Shown: one piece after another, positions 14,322-22,411 of the stretch | How the letters are laid out: every line of letters begins with the position of its first letter | Position numbering within the stretch: position 1 is the first letter of the stretch | The notes under the pieces: model-generated | The model's input: the letters and a program-made list of their open reading frames with translations, nothing else | The model's database searches: none | Told to the model about the DNA's origin: nothing | Program-made: the position numbers and the translations under genes | Source: Oscillibacter valericigenes Sjm18-20 | GTDB taxonomy: Bacteria > Bacillota > Clostridia > Oscillospirales > Oscillospiraceae | Direction: 5' to 3' | NCBI GenBank assembly: GCA_000283575.1 | Contig: AP012044.1 | Span: forward strand, 868,001-932,000 | DNA length: 64,000 bases

Positions 14322-14831
14322 ATGTTTTATTCAAAAAGCATCTATGCGCTCAACAAAAAAGACAGGGACGCCATCGTATATGAGGATGCGGATGGTAGCT
14401 TGATTCGACTCACCCGTGAGAACTTCCCCAGCAAAGAAGAGTTCCTTCGCTTCAAAGCGTGGTCCGATGAAAATTATCATGATGCCGAGTGCGAGTACCA
14501 TGCATACTCGGACAACACGCTTTTTCTGGAGGGAATCTCAGAAATGGCTGTCGCAGTTGCATCGGTGGAGGAGTCCTTTGTTGCTGAAATCGAAGAAAAG
14601 GATCGAAAAGCGATCTGCTGCCTGCTTATGAGCAGTATCGCAGAATGCCTTACCGAATTGCAGCGTCGCCGTATGTGGATGTTCTGTGTGGATGGCATTT
14701 CCACCCATGCAATTGCCAAAAGAGAGGGCACCTCTCAACAGAATATATCCAGATCACTTCTGGCGTCCAAAAAGAAAATTAGAAAATATTTTGAAAAACA
14801 GGGTGTCAAGAACCCGTTTTTGCCGCGATAG
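14322..14831 (+). CDS. Sigma-70-family factor of mobile-element type
   Basis: 169 residues, ATG at 14322, 6 nt after GGAGGT. The C-terminal third carries a region-4-like helix-turn-helix (LTELQRRRMWMFCVDGISTH, then AIAKREGTSQQNISRSLL). The N-terminal part (KDRDAIVYEDADGSLIRLTRE) is typical of small sigma factors found on integrative elements of Clostridia rather than of housekeeping sigma. It is followed by about 500 nt of structured non-coding DNA and then recombinase-related genes. The same order occurs at 27617-24709 on the other strand. It may direct transcription of the element's own genes. Confidence 0.75.
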   Translation: MFYSKSIYALNKKDRDAIVYEDADGSLIRLTRENFPSKEEFLRFKAWSDENYHDAECEYHAYSDNTLFLEGISEMAVAVASVEESFVAEIEEKDRKAICCLLMSSIAECLTELQRRRMWMFCVDGISTHAIAKREGTSQQNISRSLLASKKKIRKYFEKQGVKNPFLPR

Positions 14832-14834
14832 GTG

Positions 14835-15314
14835 AAGGGATCATTTCAAGTCCCTGCAGTGTTCCTTGAAAAACACCGCCCCGTGCGGTCATATCCGACA
14901 GCGAGAATACGTTAGCTGACGGCCCTGCGAAACAGGAGAGCGATACCGGGGATGCGCCAAGACCCGCCTGTGGAGATTTCTCCATTAAGCGAACGGCCAA
15001 AAGGCGGCGAGCGCGCACCCATCCCCGGCAGGCGGCTTCGGCAAGCCGCTGCGCAATAATCCCGTCAGCCTACAATGATACTTCCGCCCAGCCACAGTTT
15101 CATGCAATGTGGGCGGCTCGGAGAGATCCTCGGAGGGGTTGGATTCCCATGAAGCGGCGCCAGCCGCTGTTCTCGTTTGTCGCCTTGGCTCGGGGAGTAG
15201 TGTCGAACAGGGCTATTTTTCAAATCTGACTTAATGTCAGAAGCCATGGGGGTCGCTCATCATGTAAGAACTTAGCCACAGGTTTGCTCAACCAAACGGA
15301 GCGGCCCCTATTTT
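14835..15314 (+). ncRNA. Candidate large structured RNA, copy 1
   Basis: There is no credible ORF in 515 nt between the sigma factor and the next gene, yet many paired segments. Examples: GTGTT/AACAC closing a CCTTGAAA loop; ACCGC/GCGGT; CCGACAGC/GCTGACGG; a long-range 9-bp helix CCGGGGATG (14946-14954) with CATCCCCGG (15020-15028) enclosing CCGCC/GGCGG and TGGAG/CTCCA; GCGGCTT/AAGCCGC (15032-15049). It ends in GGGGTCGCTC (15249-15258) paired with GAGCGGCCCC (15299-15308) followed by TATTTTTG, a terminator. I cannot match it to a named RNA family. Confidence 0.5.
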
Positions 15315-15346
15315 TGTGATATTAAGTTTGAAACGAGGTAATTGAA

Positions 15347-15853
15347 ATGATGATTTCAGAGAACAGCTATACGATCAATCAACACGGGAATCTGAAGATT
15401 CCCTCAAGAGAGCTGATTGCAATGGGCCTATTTACCGGAATGCACGTTAGGGTAGCGTTTTTGACGGAAGATGGCGAAAAAAATACTTTTCGTGAGTTTC
15501 TGCTTACGAAAAATTCACTGACGGAGATTGACACGGAACCACGGTTTCAAATTCCTGCAGATCTTCTGCGTCAGGCCAAAATTGCAGACGATGCGGATAT
15601 TCAGATAATTGTTGTGAACGGGGCAATCCTGATTTGCCAAGAGCCCAACCTGACCGTACAGGAATTGAAAGCGATTTCAGATTCGTTGGGTCTTGCAGCC
15701 GGCATGACGGAAGAATTACCCGATGATCTGCCTGCCGCAAAAGGCCGGTTGCAGCAGGCCCTTTCGGATTTTATGGATGAGGAGATGAGCAGTAATGAAT
15801 ATGACACAGGGCGCGGCGACACAGGAGAAGGAAATCACAGAAACTGTGATTGA
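15347..15853 (+). CDS. AbrB-like/recombinase-associated protein
   Basis: 168 residues, ATG at 15347 (or 15350) after GAGGT. The N-terminus (YTINQHGNLKIPSRELIAMG, then LFTGMHVRVAF) resembles the swapped-hairpin DNA-binding fold of AbrB/SpoVT proteins. The middle repeats a similar pattern (RFQIPADLLRQAKI). The C-terminus is acidic. The last 59 nt overlap the next ORF in another frame. It lies between the candidate RNA and the recombinase, so a regulatory role in the element is likely but not shown. Confidence 0.6.
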   Translation: MMISENSYTINQHGNLKIPSRELIAMGLFTGMHVRVAFLTEDGEKNTFREFLLTKNSLTEIDTEPRFQIPADLLRQAKIADDADIQIIVVNGAILICQEPNLTVQELKAISDSLGLAAGMTEELPDDLPAAKGRLQQALSDFMDEEMSSNEYDTGRGDTGEGNHRNCD

Positions 15854-15959
15854 CGGCATTACCGTTTGCCTTTCTTTTTCGGATTCCGGCAGCGACGAAA
15901 TTCCGAAACTGGTCAAGGATATCTTGAAGGCAGCCTATCTCCGCTGCCAGGCGCAGTAA
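15795..15959 (+). CDS. Small recombinase-linked ORF (54 aa)
   Basis: ATG at 15795 with GGAG 9-10 nt upstream, ending at 15959, 13 nt before the recombinase start. The product contains ITETVIDGITVCLSFSDSG and a helical end KLVKDILKAAYLRC. Similar tiny proteins (TnpW-like) precede serine recombinases in Clostridia; another occupies 26482-26661 here. It overlaps the AbrB-like gene in a different frame. Confidence 0.55.
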   Translation: MNMTQGAATQEKEITETVIDGITVCLSFSDSGSDEIPKLVKDILKAAYLRCQAQ

Positions 15960-15972
15960 GGGAGGAAACATC

Positions 15973-17619
15973 ATGGCAAAACGAGTTTATTGCCTGTATC
16001 GTGTCTCCACAAAACAGCAGGTTGAAAAGGACGACATTCCCATGCAAAAGCAGCGGTGCCACGAGTTTGTCGCTGATAAGGATGACTGGGAAATTGTCAA
16101 AGAATTCAGTGAAAAGGGCGTCTCTGGTTTCAAAGTCTCCGCAAAAGACCGCGACGCGATTCAGGAAATTCAAAAGGACGCCGCAATAGGTAAATTTGAT
16201 ATTCTTCTTGTATTCATGTTTGACCGTCTGGGCCGCAAGGAGGATGAAACGCCATTTGTCGTAGAATGGTTTGTAAAAAATGGGATTGAGGTCTGGAGCG
16301 CCGAGGAAGGCCAGCAGCGTTTTGACAACCATGTGGATAAACTGCTGAATTACATACGGTACTGGCAGGCATCCGGCGAGAGCATCAAAACGTCGATCCG
16401 TACCAAAACCCGCCTTGCCCAGATCGTCCAGGAAGGACGGTTTCGCGGTGGCTGCGCGCCATACGGGTACAAGCTCGTAAAGAACGGACGTACCGGGAAA
16501 AAGAACCGTGAGTTATACGACATTGCTGTGGAGCCGACAGAAGCGGTGACGATTCAGAAGATCTTTGAACTCTCAGATCGATATGGATACGGCGGCAGAA
16601 AAATCTCATCCAGCTTGGCGGAGGAAGGAATCGTCAATATGCGCACCGGCGAGCCCTTCCACTACTCTTCCATCCAAAACATTTTGAGAAATATTATGTA
16701 CGTCGGAATCCTACGCAGCGGAGAGACGCAGTCCGAAATCTTTTTAGAACTGCAGATCGTGGAACCGGAGCAGTTTTAGAGGGTGGAAAAAGAACGTAAA
16801 CAGCGCAGCGCCGAGTACGAAGAAAAATGTGCTGCGGCAGCGCAAACGGTGGAATTGGCAGACGGTGAGGAAATTGAGGTGTCCCGTCCCGACAGAATGT
16901 GTCCACGGCGAAATGTCGGCAGGACATTGCTCTCCGGAAATGTTTATTGCGGTCACTGCGGTGGCCGCATTTTTGCGTCCACCGCTCGTAAAAGCCATCA
17001 TGCCATGAACGGCGAGGTACGGGAACGAATTCCCATCTACAAATGCTACAATCGAACGCAGCATAGAGACCTGTGTGACGGCCCTTCTACCTATCGCGCA
17101 GAAAAAGTGGATCAGGTGGTAGATTCCATTTTGTCCGGCATTTTCTTCCGTGCCAAAGGCGTGAAGGAAAGTGAATTGCTGAAGCGGCAGATCACCTCAA
17201 CGACCACCGCATACCAAAAGCAGCTTAAAGCTGTCAAAGCGGAGTATGTCAAGAGCAGCAAGGAGCTTTCCAAATGGGAAGGCCTGATGCTGGATTCCAT
17301 CGAAGGCACCTGCGTATTTACGCCGGAGCAGGTCAAAAAGCGTATGGACGTCGTACAGCAGAGTGTCAATGATCTGTCTGCAAAAATTGAAGATTTGCAG
17401 AATAAAGCGACTGAAACCGCAGAGTTGACCGAGGAGATCAAGGCGGAACATCAGCGGCTCCTCTCCTGGGCGGAAGTTTATGACGGCGCTTCGCTGGAGG
17501 AGAAAAAGATGGTGGCGTCCTATCTGATCAAGGCTGTCACCATAAGCCAAAACTATGGTATCCGGATTGATTTTAACATTACCGAGGCGCAGTATCTCAG
17601 CGGGATGGAAATGATGTAA
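15973..17619 (+). pseudogene. Large serine recombinase with in-frame amber codon
   Basis: Start at 15973 after GGGAGG. The N-terminal catalytic domain holds YRVST with Ser12 and the downstream GVSGFKVSAKDRDA and DRLGR blocks. A recombinase domain follows (APYGYKL, YSSIQNILRN). Codon 269 (16777-16779) is TAG, in frame. The same frame continues from 16780 as RVEKERKQRSAEYEEK, a zinc ribbon (CGHCGGRIF... CYN...), a coiled coil and a SYLIKAVTIS end. A single change from GAG would explain the stop. Unless the amber is read through, the zinc ribbon and coiled coil are lost and integration activity is doubtful. A GTG at 16783 could start a separate C-terminal piece. Confidence 0.85.
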
Positions 17620-17668
17620 CGGAATGATTTTCCCCCCAAAAAGGCTCATCTTCCAACGCAGCTTGTCC

Positions 17669-17697
17669 TCGACGAAGTATCGGAACCATGCTATACT
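17669..17697 (+). promoter_or_regulatory. Extended -10 promoter before phosphatase gene
   Basis: TCGACG (17669-17674), 17-nt spacer, TATACT (17692-17697) preceded by TG one base upstream (ATGCTATACT). Start codon 32 nt downstream. Confidence 0.5.
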
Positions 17698-17728
17698 GAA
17701 ATGGAACAAGACATCCCGGAGGAAGTAC

Positions 17729-18223
17729 ATGACAAAGATAATTTTTATCTGCCACGGCAACATCTGCCGCAGCCCGATGGCGGAGTTTATCATGAAAGAT
17801 TTGGTTAGCAAGGCGGGACTCTCGAAACAATTCGAGATATTCTCCGCGGCCACCAGTACTGAGGAAATCGGCAATCCTGTGTACCCGCCCGTGCGGAAGC
17901 TGCTGGCGGAGCATGGGATCGACTGCGCCGGCAAAACGGCACGGCAGCTCACAAATGCCGACTACGACCGCTTCGATCTGCTGATCGGTATGGATCAGGA
18001 AAACCTGCGCAATATGTACCATATCTGCGGCGGTGACTATGCGGACAAGCTACACCTGCTGCTGGAGTATGCGGGTCGTCAGGGCGATATCCCGGACCCC
18101 TGGTACACCCGCGACTTTGGCGCTACATGGCAGGAGGTTGAGGCCGGATGCCGGGGGCTGCTGGAGCAATTGAGGAAAAATATCGATGGGAACAAACAGG
18201 CAAAAAGTTTATATCGCCATTGA
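17729..18223 (+). CDS. Low-molecular-weight tyrosine-phosphatase family protein
   Basis: 165 residues, ATG at 17729 behind CGGAGGA. The phosphate loop CHGNICRSPMAEF (residues 9-21, C-x5-R-S) and the late DPW (IPDPWYTRDF, near residue 115) give the catalytic Cys, Arg and Asp of this family. It removes phosphate from protein tyrosines or related substrates in the cytosol. The gene overlaps the polymerase gene by 38 nt, so coupling is likely, but a functional link to mutagenesis is not evident. The last 15 residues lie in the overlap and may be non-conserved. Confidence 0.85.
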   Translation: MTKIIFICHGNICRSPMAEFIMKDLVSKAGLSKQFEIFSAATSTEEIGNPVYPPVRKLLAEHGIDCAGKTARQLTNADYDRFDLLIGMDQENLRNMYHICGGDYADKLHLLLEYAGRQGDIPDPWYTRDFGATWQEVEAGCRGLLEQLRKNIDGNKQAKSLYRH

Positions 18224-19700
18224 CCTCAAGTCGTTTTATGCCTCTGTGGAGTGCATCGAGCGCGGGCTTGACCCGATGCAGACGAACCTTGTGGTGGCGG
18301 ATAAGAGCCGGACGGAGAAAACCATCTGTCTGGCGGTTTCGCCGTCCCTGAAAGCCTACGGCGTGCCGGGGCGAGCGCGGCTTTTTGAGGTCGTGCAGAA
18401 AGTCAGAGAGGTAAACGCCCAGCGCAAAAGTCGCGCGCCAGGGCGGACGCTCACTGGCGCCTCCAGCCACGATCCCGAGGTAAAAGCAAATCCCTCGCTG
18501 GCGCTGGATTATCTTGTTGCGCCGCCGCAGATGGCGCTTTATATGAAGCGCAGCACGGAAATTTATAATATCTATCTCAAGTATGTAGCGCCCACGGACA
18601 TCCATGTCTATTCCATCGACGAGGTGTTCATGGACGTCACCGATTATCTTGCCACCTATCGCTGCACCGCCAGAGAGCTGACCATGACGATCATTCGGGA
18701 CGTGCTGAAAACCACGGGTATTACGGCCACAGCAGGCATCGGGACAAACCTCTATCTCTGCAAGATCGCCATGGACATTGAAGCTAAGCACATTGCGCCT
18801 GACCAGGACGGCGTGCGCATCGCGGAGCTGGACGAGCTGTCCTATCGTCGTAAACTTTGGGCACATCGCCCACTGACGGATTTCTGGCGCGTGGGCAAAG
18901 GTTATGCAAAAAAATTGGAGGCCAACGGGCTCTTTACCATGGGCGATGTGGCGCGTTGCTCCATCCGCGACGAGGAGAGGCTTTACCGGCTATTTGGCGT
19001 CAACGCGGAGTTGCTCATTGACCACGCCTGGGGCTGGGAGCCCTGTACTATCGCCGACATCAAGGCATATAAACCGGAATCAAACAGCGTCGGCTCCGGT
19101 CAAGTATTACAGTGCCCCTATTCCTTTGAGAAAGCGAAGCTGGTCGTTCGGGAGATGACGGAGCTGCTGGTTCTGGATCTGGTACGAAAGGAGCTTGTGA
19201 CAGACCAGCTGGTACTGACCGTGGGCTACGACATCGAAAATCTCACCGACCCAGCTGTCAACCGCAGTTACAGCGGCGAAGTGACCACAGACCGCTATGG
19301 CAGGAAGATCCCGAAGCACGCCCACGGCACAGCCAGTCTTGACCGGCAGACCTCCTCTACGAAGCTCATTGTCGAGGCCGTGATAGCGCTTTTCGACCGC
19401 ATCATGAACCCTAAATTGCTGGTGCGCCGCATTTATCTTACGGCCAACCATGTCGTTCCGGAAAGCGAGGCCGCCGGGCCGCCGGACACTGAACAGCTTG
19501 ACCTGTTCACGGATTACTCTGCCGAGAAGGAAAAGCGCCGGCGCGAAGCTGCCGACTTGGAGCGCGAGAAGCGGATGCAGCACGCCATGCTGCAGATTCA
19601 GCAGAAATACGGGAAGAACGCCATTCTGAAAGGGACCAACCTGCAGGAGGGTGCGACCACCATCCAGCGCAATGGGCAGATCGGAGGGCACAAAGCATGA
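18186..19700 (+). CDS. Y-family (UmuC/DinB-like) DNA polymerase
   Basis: 504 residues. Palm motifs: IDLKSFYASVE at residues 11-21 and YSIDEVFMDV near 142, giving the metal-binding Asp and Asp-Glu. A helix-hairpin-helix region (FWRVGKGYAKKLEANGLFTMG) follows, then a little-finger domain. QLDLF near residue 437 is a beta-clamp binding motif. It should carry out error-prone translesion synthesis. The start is set at 18186 within the phosphatase gene. It overlaps the YolD-like gene by ATGA. Together with the LexA-like repressor it forms an SOS mutagenesis unit. Confidence 0.9.
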   Translation: MGTNRQKVYIAIDLKSFYASVECIERGLDPMQTNLVVADKSRTEKTICLAVSPSLKAYGVPGRARLFEVVQKVREVNAQRKSRAPGRTLTGASSHDPEVKANPSLALDYLVAPPQMALYMKRSTEIYNIYLKYVAPTDIHVYSIDEVFMDVTDYLATYRCTARELTMTIIRDVLKTTGITATAGIGTNLYLCKIAMDIEAKHIAPDQDGVRIAELDELSYRRKLWAHRPLTDFWRVGKGYAKKLEANGLFTMGDVARCSIRDEERLYRLFGVNAELLIDHAWGWEPCTIADIKAYKPESNSVGSGQVLQCPYSFEKAKLVVREMTELLVLDLVRKELVTDQLVLTVGYDIENLTDPAVNRSYSGEVTTDRYGRKIPKHAHGTASLDRQTSSTKLIVEAVIALFDRIMNPKLLVRRIYLTANHVVPESEAAGPPDTEQLDLFTDYSAEKEKRRREAADLEREKRMQHAMLQIQQKYGKNAILKGTNLQEGATTIQRNGQIGGHKA

Positions 19701-20125
19701 GCACGCCTTACGACGATATTCTCCATCTGCCGCACCATGTTTCCGAAAAGCATCCGCCCATGTCCCGCCTGGACCGTGCGGCACAATTCTCTCCCTTTGC
19801 CGCTCTGACCGGCTACGAAGCGGCGGTGGAGGAAACAGCCCGCCTGACGGATCGGCGCATCGAGCTGGACGAAAGTGAAAAGGAAGTAATCGACCTGCGG
19901 CTGACGCTGGTACAGGAGCATCTGCCCGAGCCGACGGAAGTGACGATCACCTACTTTGTGCCGGACAAAAAGAAGACCGGCGGCGCATATGTAAGCGTCT
20001 CCGGCACGGTAAGAAAGATTGACGACTATGAGCGTACTGTGGCCTTGGGTGACGGAACCAACATTTCTATCAACGATATTCTTTATATTAATGGAAAACT
20101 CTTTGATGGAATAGAAGCGGGATGA
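19697..20125 (+). CDS. YolD-like protein
   Basis: 142 residues, ATG overlapping the polymerase stop (19697-19700). PMSRLDRAAQFSPFAALTGY near the N-terminus and GGAYVSVSGTVRKIDDYERT near the end are the marks of the YolD-like family, small proteins encoded next to UvrX/UmuC-type polymerases and presumed to act as UmuD-like partners. Direct coupling to the polymerase gene supports that role. A diverged C-terminal fragment of the same family lies inverted at 11325-11466. Confidence 0.85.
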   Translation: MSTPYDDILHLPHHVSEKHPPMSRLDRAAQFSPFAALTGYEAAVEETARLTDRRIELDESEKEVIDLRLTLVQEHLPEPTEVTITYFVPDKKKTGGAYVSVSGTVRKIDDYERTVALGDGTNISINDILYINGKLFDGIEAG

Positions 20126-20231
20126 TTATTCTAAATCCTGTTTGGTAAGGCCATGTAGGCAGGCGGAAATTCACGTGGTATAATAAAATGAAGAAATAGT
20201 CTGCAGAGCAGACGTAAGCGAGGTGTTCACC

Positions 20232-21251
20232 ATGAGCTCAAAACCAACCTCTTCCCCCGAGGAAAAGGGCGAAATTATGATTTATCAGACCGATGATGGC
20301 CTGACGCATATTGATGTCCGTATGGAGGACGAAACGGTCTGGCTTACGCAGGCACAGCTATGTGAATTGTATCAGACCAGCAAATCTAATATCAGCGAGC
20401 ATATCAAGCATATTTTTGAGGATGGCGAGCTGACAGAGGATTCAGTTGTTCGGAAATTCCGAACGACTGCCGCTGACGGCAAGGTCTATAACACGACGCA
20501 CTATAACCTTGACATGATTATTTCTCTGGGATACCGTGTGAAGTCCATCATTGCCACAAATTTCCGGCGCTGGGCGACTGAACGACTGAAGGAATACATG
20601 ATTAAGGGCTTCACCATGGACGATGAACGGCTGAAGCAATTGGGCGGCGGAAATTATTGGCATGAGCTGCTGGATCGCATCAGAGATATTCGTTCCTCTG
20701 AAAAAGTACTGTATCGGCAGGTGCTTGACCTGTATGCCACAAGCGTAGATTACGATCCCAAGAGTGAAGAATCGGTTCGATTTTTCAAAATCGTGCAAAA
20801 CAAGCTTCATTTTGCCGCGCATGGACATACCGCAGCGGAGGTAATCTATGAGCGCGCCGATGCAGCTCAGCCCTTTATGGGCCTGACCTCTTTTTCTGGT
20901 GATATACCGACTTTGAAGGATATCGGGGTCGCAAAGAATTACCTGAAAGAGGATGAGTTGAAGGTGCTGAACAACCTCGTTTCGGGATATTTTGATTTTG
21001 CCGAGATTCAGGCGATGCGGCATAATCCCATGTATATGGACGATTACATTAGTCACCTGAACAGCATCCTGTCCTCCACCGGGGAGGCTGTGCTGGAAGG
21101 CTCTGGCACGATTAGTCACGCGAAAGCGATTGAGAAAGCGACAGCCGAATATCGGAAGTATCAGGCGCAAACTATTGCCCCCGTGGAGCAGGAATACCTC
21201 GATACAATAAAAAGGCTCGAAAAAGAAGCAAAAAGCAAATCAAGGGAATGA
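20232..21251 (+). CDS. RhuM-family protein
   Basis: 339 residues, ATG at 20232 behind CGAGGTG. The N-terminal part (VWLTQAQLCELYQTSKSNIS, EDSVVRKFRTTAADGKVYNT, YNLDMIISLGYRV) is diagnostic of RhuM/virulence-associated proteins, which look like Fic/DOC-linked DNA-binding or toxin-antitoxin-like factors. A helical C-terminal part ends in a charged coiled coil. It stands alone after the mutagenesis genes, 22 nt before the DUF4238 gene. Biochemical activity is not established for the family. Confidence 0.8.
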   Translation: MSSKPTSSPEEKGEIMIYQTDDGLTHIDVRMEDETVWLTQAQLCELYQTSKSNISEHIKHIFEDGELTEDSVVRKFRTTAADGKVYNTTHYNLDMIISLGYRVKSIIATNFRRWATERLKEYMIKGFTMDDERLKQLGGGNYWHELLDRIRDIRSSEKVLYRQVLDLYATSVDYDPKSEESVRFFKIVQNKLHFAAHGHTAAEVIYERADAAQPFMGLTSFSGDIPTLKDIGVAKNYLKEDELKVLNNLVSGYFDFAEIQAMRHNPMYMDDYISHLNSILSSTGEAVLEGSGTISHAKAIEKATAEYRKYQAQTIAPVEQEYLDTIKRLEKEAKSKSRE

Positions 21252-21272
21252 CGGCTATGTGGAGGTGCTTAT

Positions 21273-22373
21273 ATGGCTATTCAAGCGTCGACCCATCCAG
21301 AGGTGGCAAAGAACCAGCACCTTATTCCGCAGACGTATATGAACGCTTGGAGTTATAACAATGGTGATTCAGTGTGGGTGTATGATAAGAATGATGCAAA
21401 ACATCCCGATAAAAACGGAATCCCCGCTGTTAGATCCAGGAGTATTGAAAAAATCAATTGCATCAATAATTACCACGATATAAAAGCGGGCGACCTTTTC
21501 ACAACGGAAGCAGCTTTGAACGAAATATTTGGGTTTTTAAAACCTTACTCTATTTCAGTAGATGGCACACTGATCACATCGCTTGAATCGCTTAATAAAG
21601 AATACTTGCGTTTTGATGAGTGGGAGATTATCAAACCAGACGGCAATCCTGCAACACGAAAAGATCGAAATACGATAAAGACTGCATTGCGGCAATCTCG
21701 TTTTCCCTTTATTGAAACAGCGTGGAGTGACCAGTTTGAATCTGATTGGGAGGGCTTTATTTCCGGTATAGAGAAGCGGGTTCGAATTATCAGAGGTTGT
21801 TCACCTGGACAAGCAGCATTGCTTCCTTCGGATATGAATCGGCTGATGGAGTATCTGGTCGTTTTTGATTGGCGCTCTCAAAAAAGCAATCATCTTCTTT
21901 CGGAAGCGTTGGATCTCATTTTCTCTGTAGTGCCCGAATTCAATATAGAAATTCCAGAGTCCGATAGACTGCATCCTGGAGTGCACACCGTAAAGGATGA
22001 GATAAAGCAGAACTACTTGCGGAAGATGTACTACGAATTCCTAAATCACGAAAAGAGCACCATGGCAACTGCGTTGACAGCTTATCTGCAGAATCTTTCA
22101 ATCATTTTTTGTCTTACCAGTGTACCAAACCTATTCATAACATTAGACAGACCAGCGTGTATGCTGCAGCGAGACGATGGTTTTAAAGAACACATTTTAG
22201 TGGCAACGCCAACCATGCTGATTACTACAGCAAGGACAGATAATATTAGAAAATATATAGTTTCCGTGCTAAATCCGGATGAGGTCTTGCAATATAATCA
22301 AAGGATTGCGCAAGCGTGTGATCTTCTAATTCTCCCGGACTCAAATAAGGATATTTCGTTATTGCTGGAGTAA
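21273..22373 (+). CDS. DUF4238 protein
   Basis: 366 residues, start at 21273 after GGAGGTG. NQHLIPQTYMNAWSYNNGDS near the start and FITLDRPACML near residue 290 fit DUF4238, whose members share an HxxPQ-x-Y-L type N-terminus. The family function is not established, though members occur in defence-rich islands. Base composition is richer in A/T than the upstream polymerase, as is the following helicase, which suggests the pair arrived together. Confidence 0.7.
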   Translation: MAIQASTHPEVAKNQHLIPQTYMNAWSYNNGDSVWVYDKNDAKHPDKNGIPAVRSRSIEKINCINNYHDIKAGDLFTTEAALNEIFGFLKPYSISVDGTLITSLESLNKEYLRFDEWEIIKPDGNPATRKDRNTIKTALRQSRFPFIETAWSDQFESDWEGFISGIEKRVRIIRGCSPGQAALLPSDMNRLMEYLVVFDWRSQKSNHLLSEALDLIFSVVPEFNIEIPESDRLHPGVHTVKDEIKQNYLRKMYYEFLNHEKSTMATALTAYLQNLSIIFCLTSVPNLFITLDRPACMLQRDDGFKEHILVATPTMLITTARTDNIRKYIVSVLNPDEVLQYNQRIAQACDLLILPDSNKDISLLLE

Positions 22374-22411
22374 CCAATGATTGCTATTATTGTGTGATAA
22401 TGGAGGTATAG

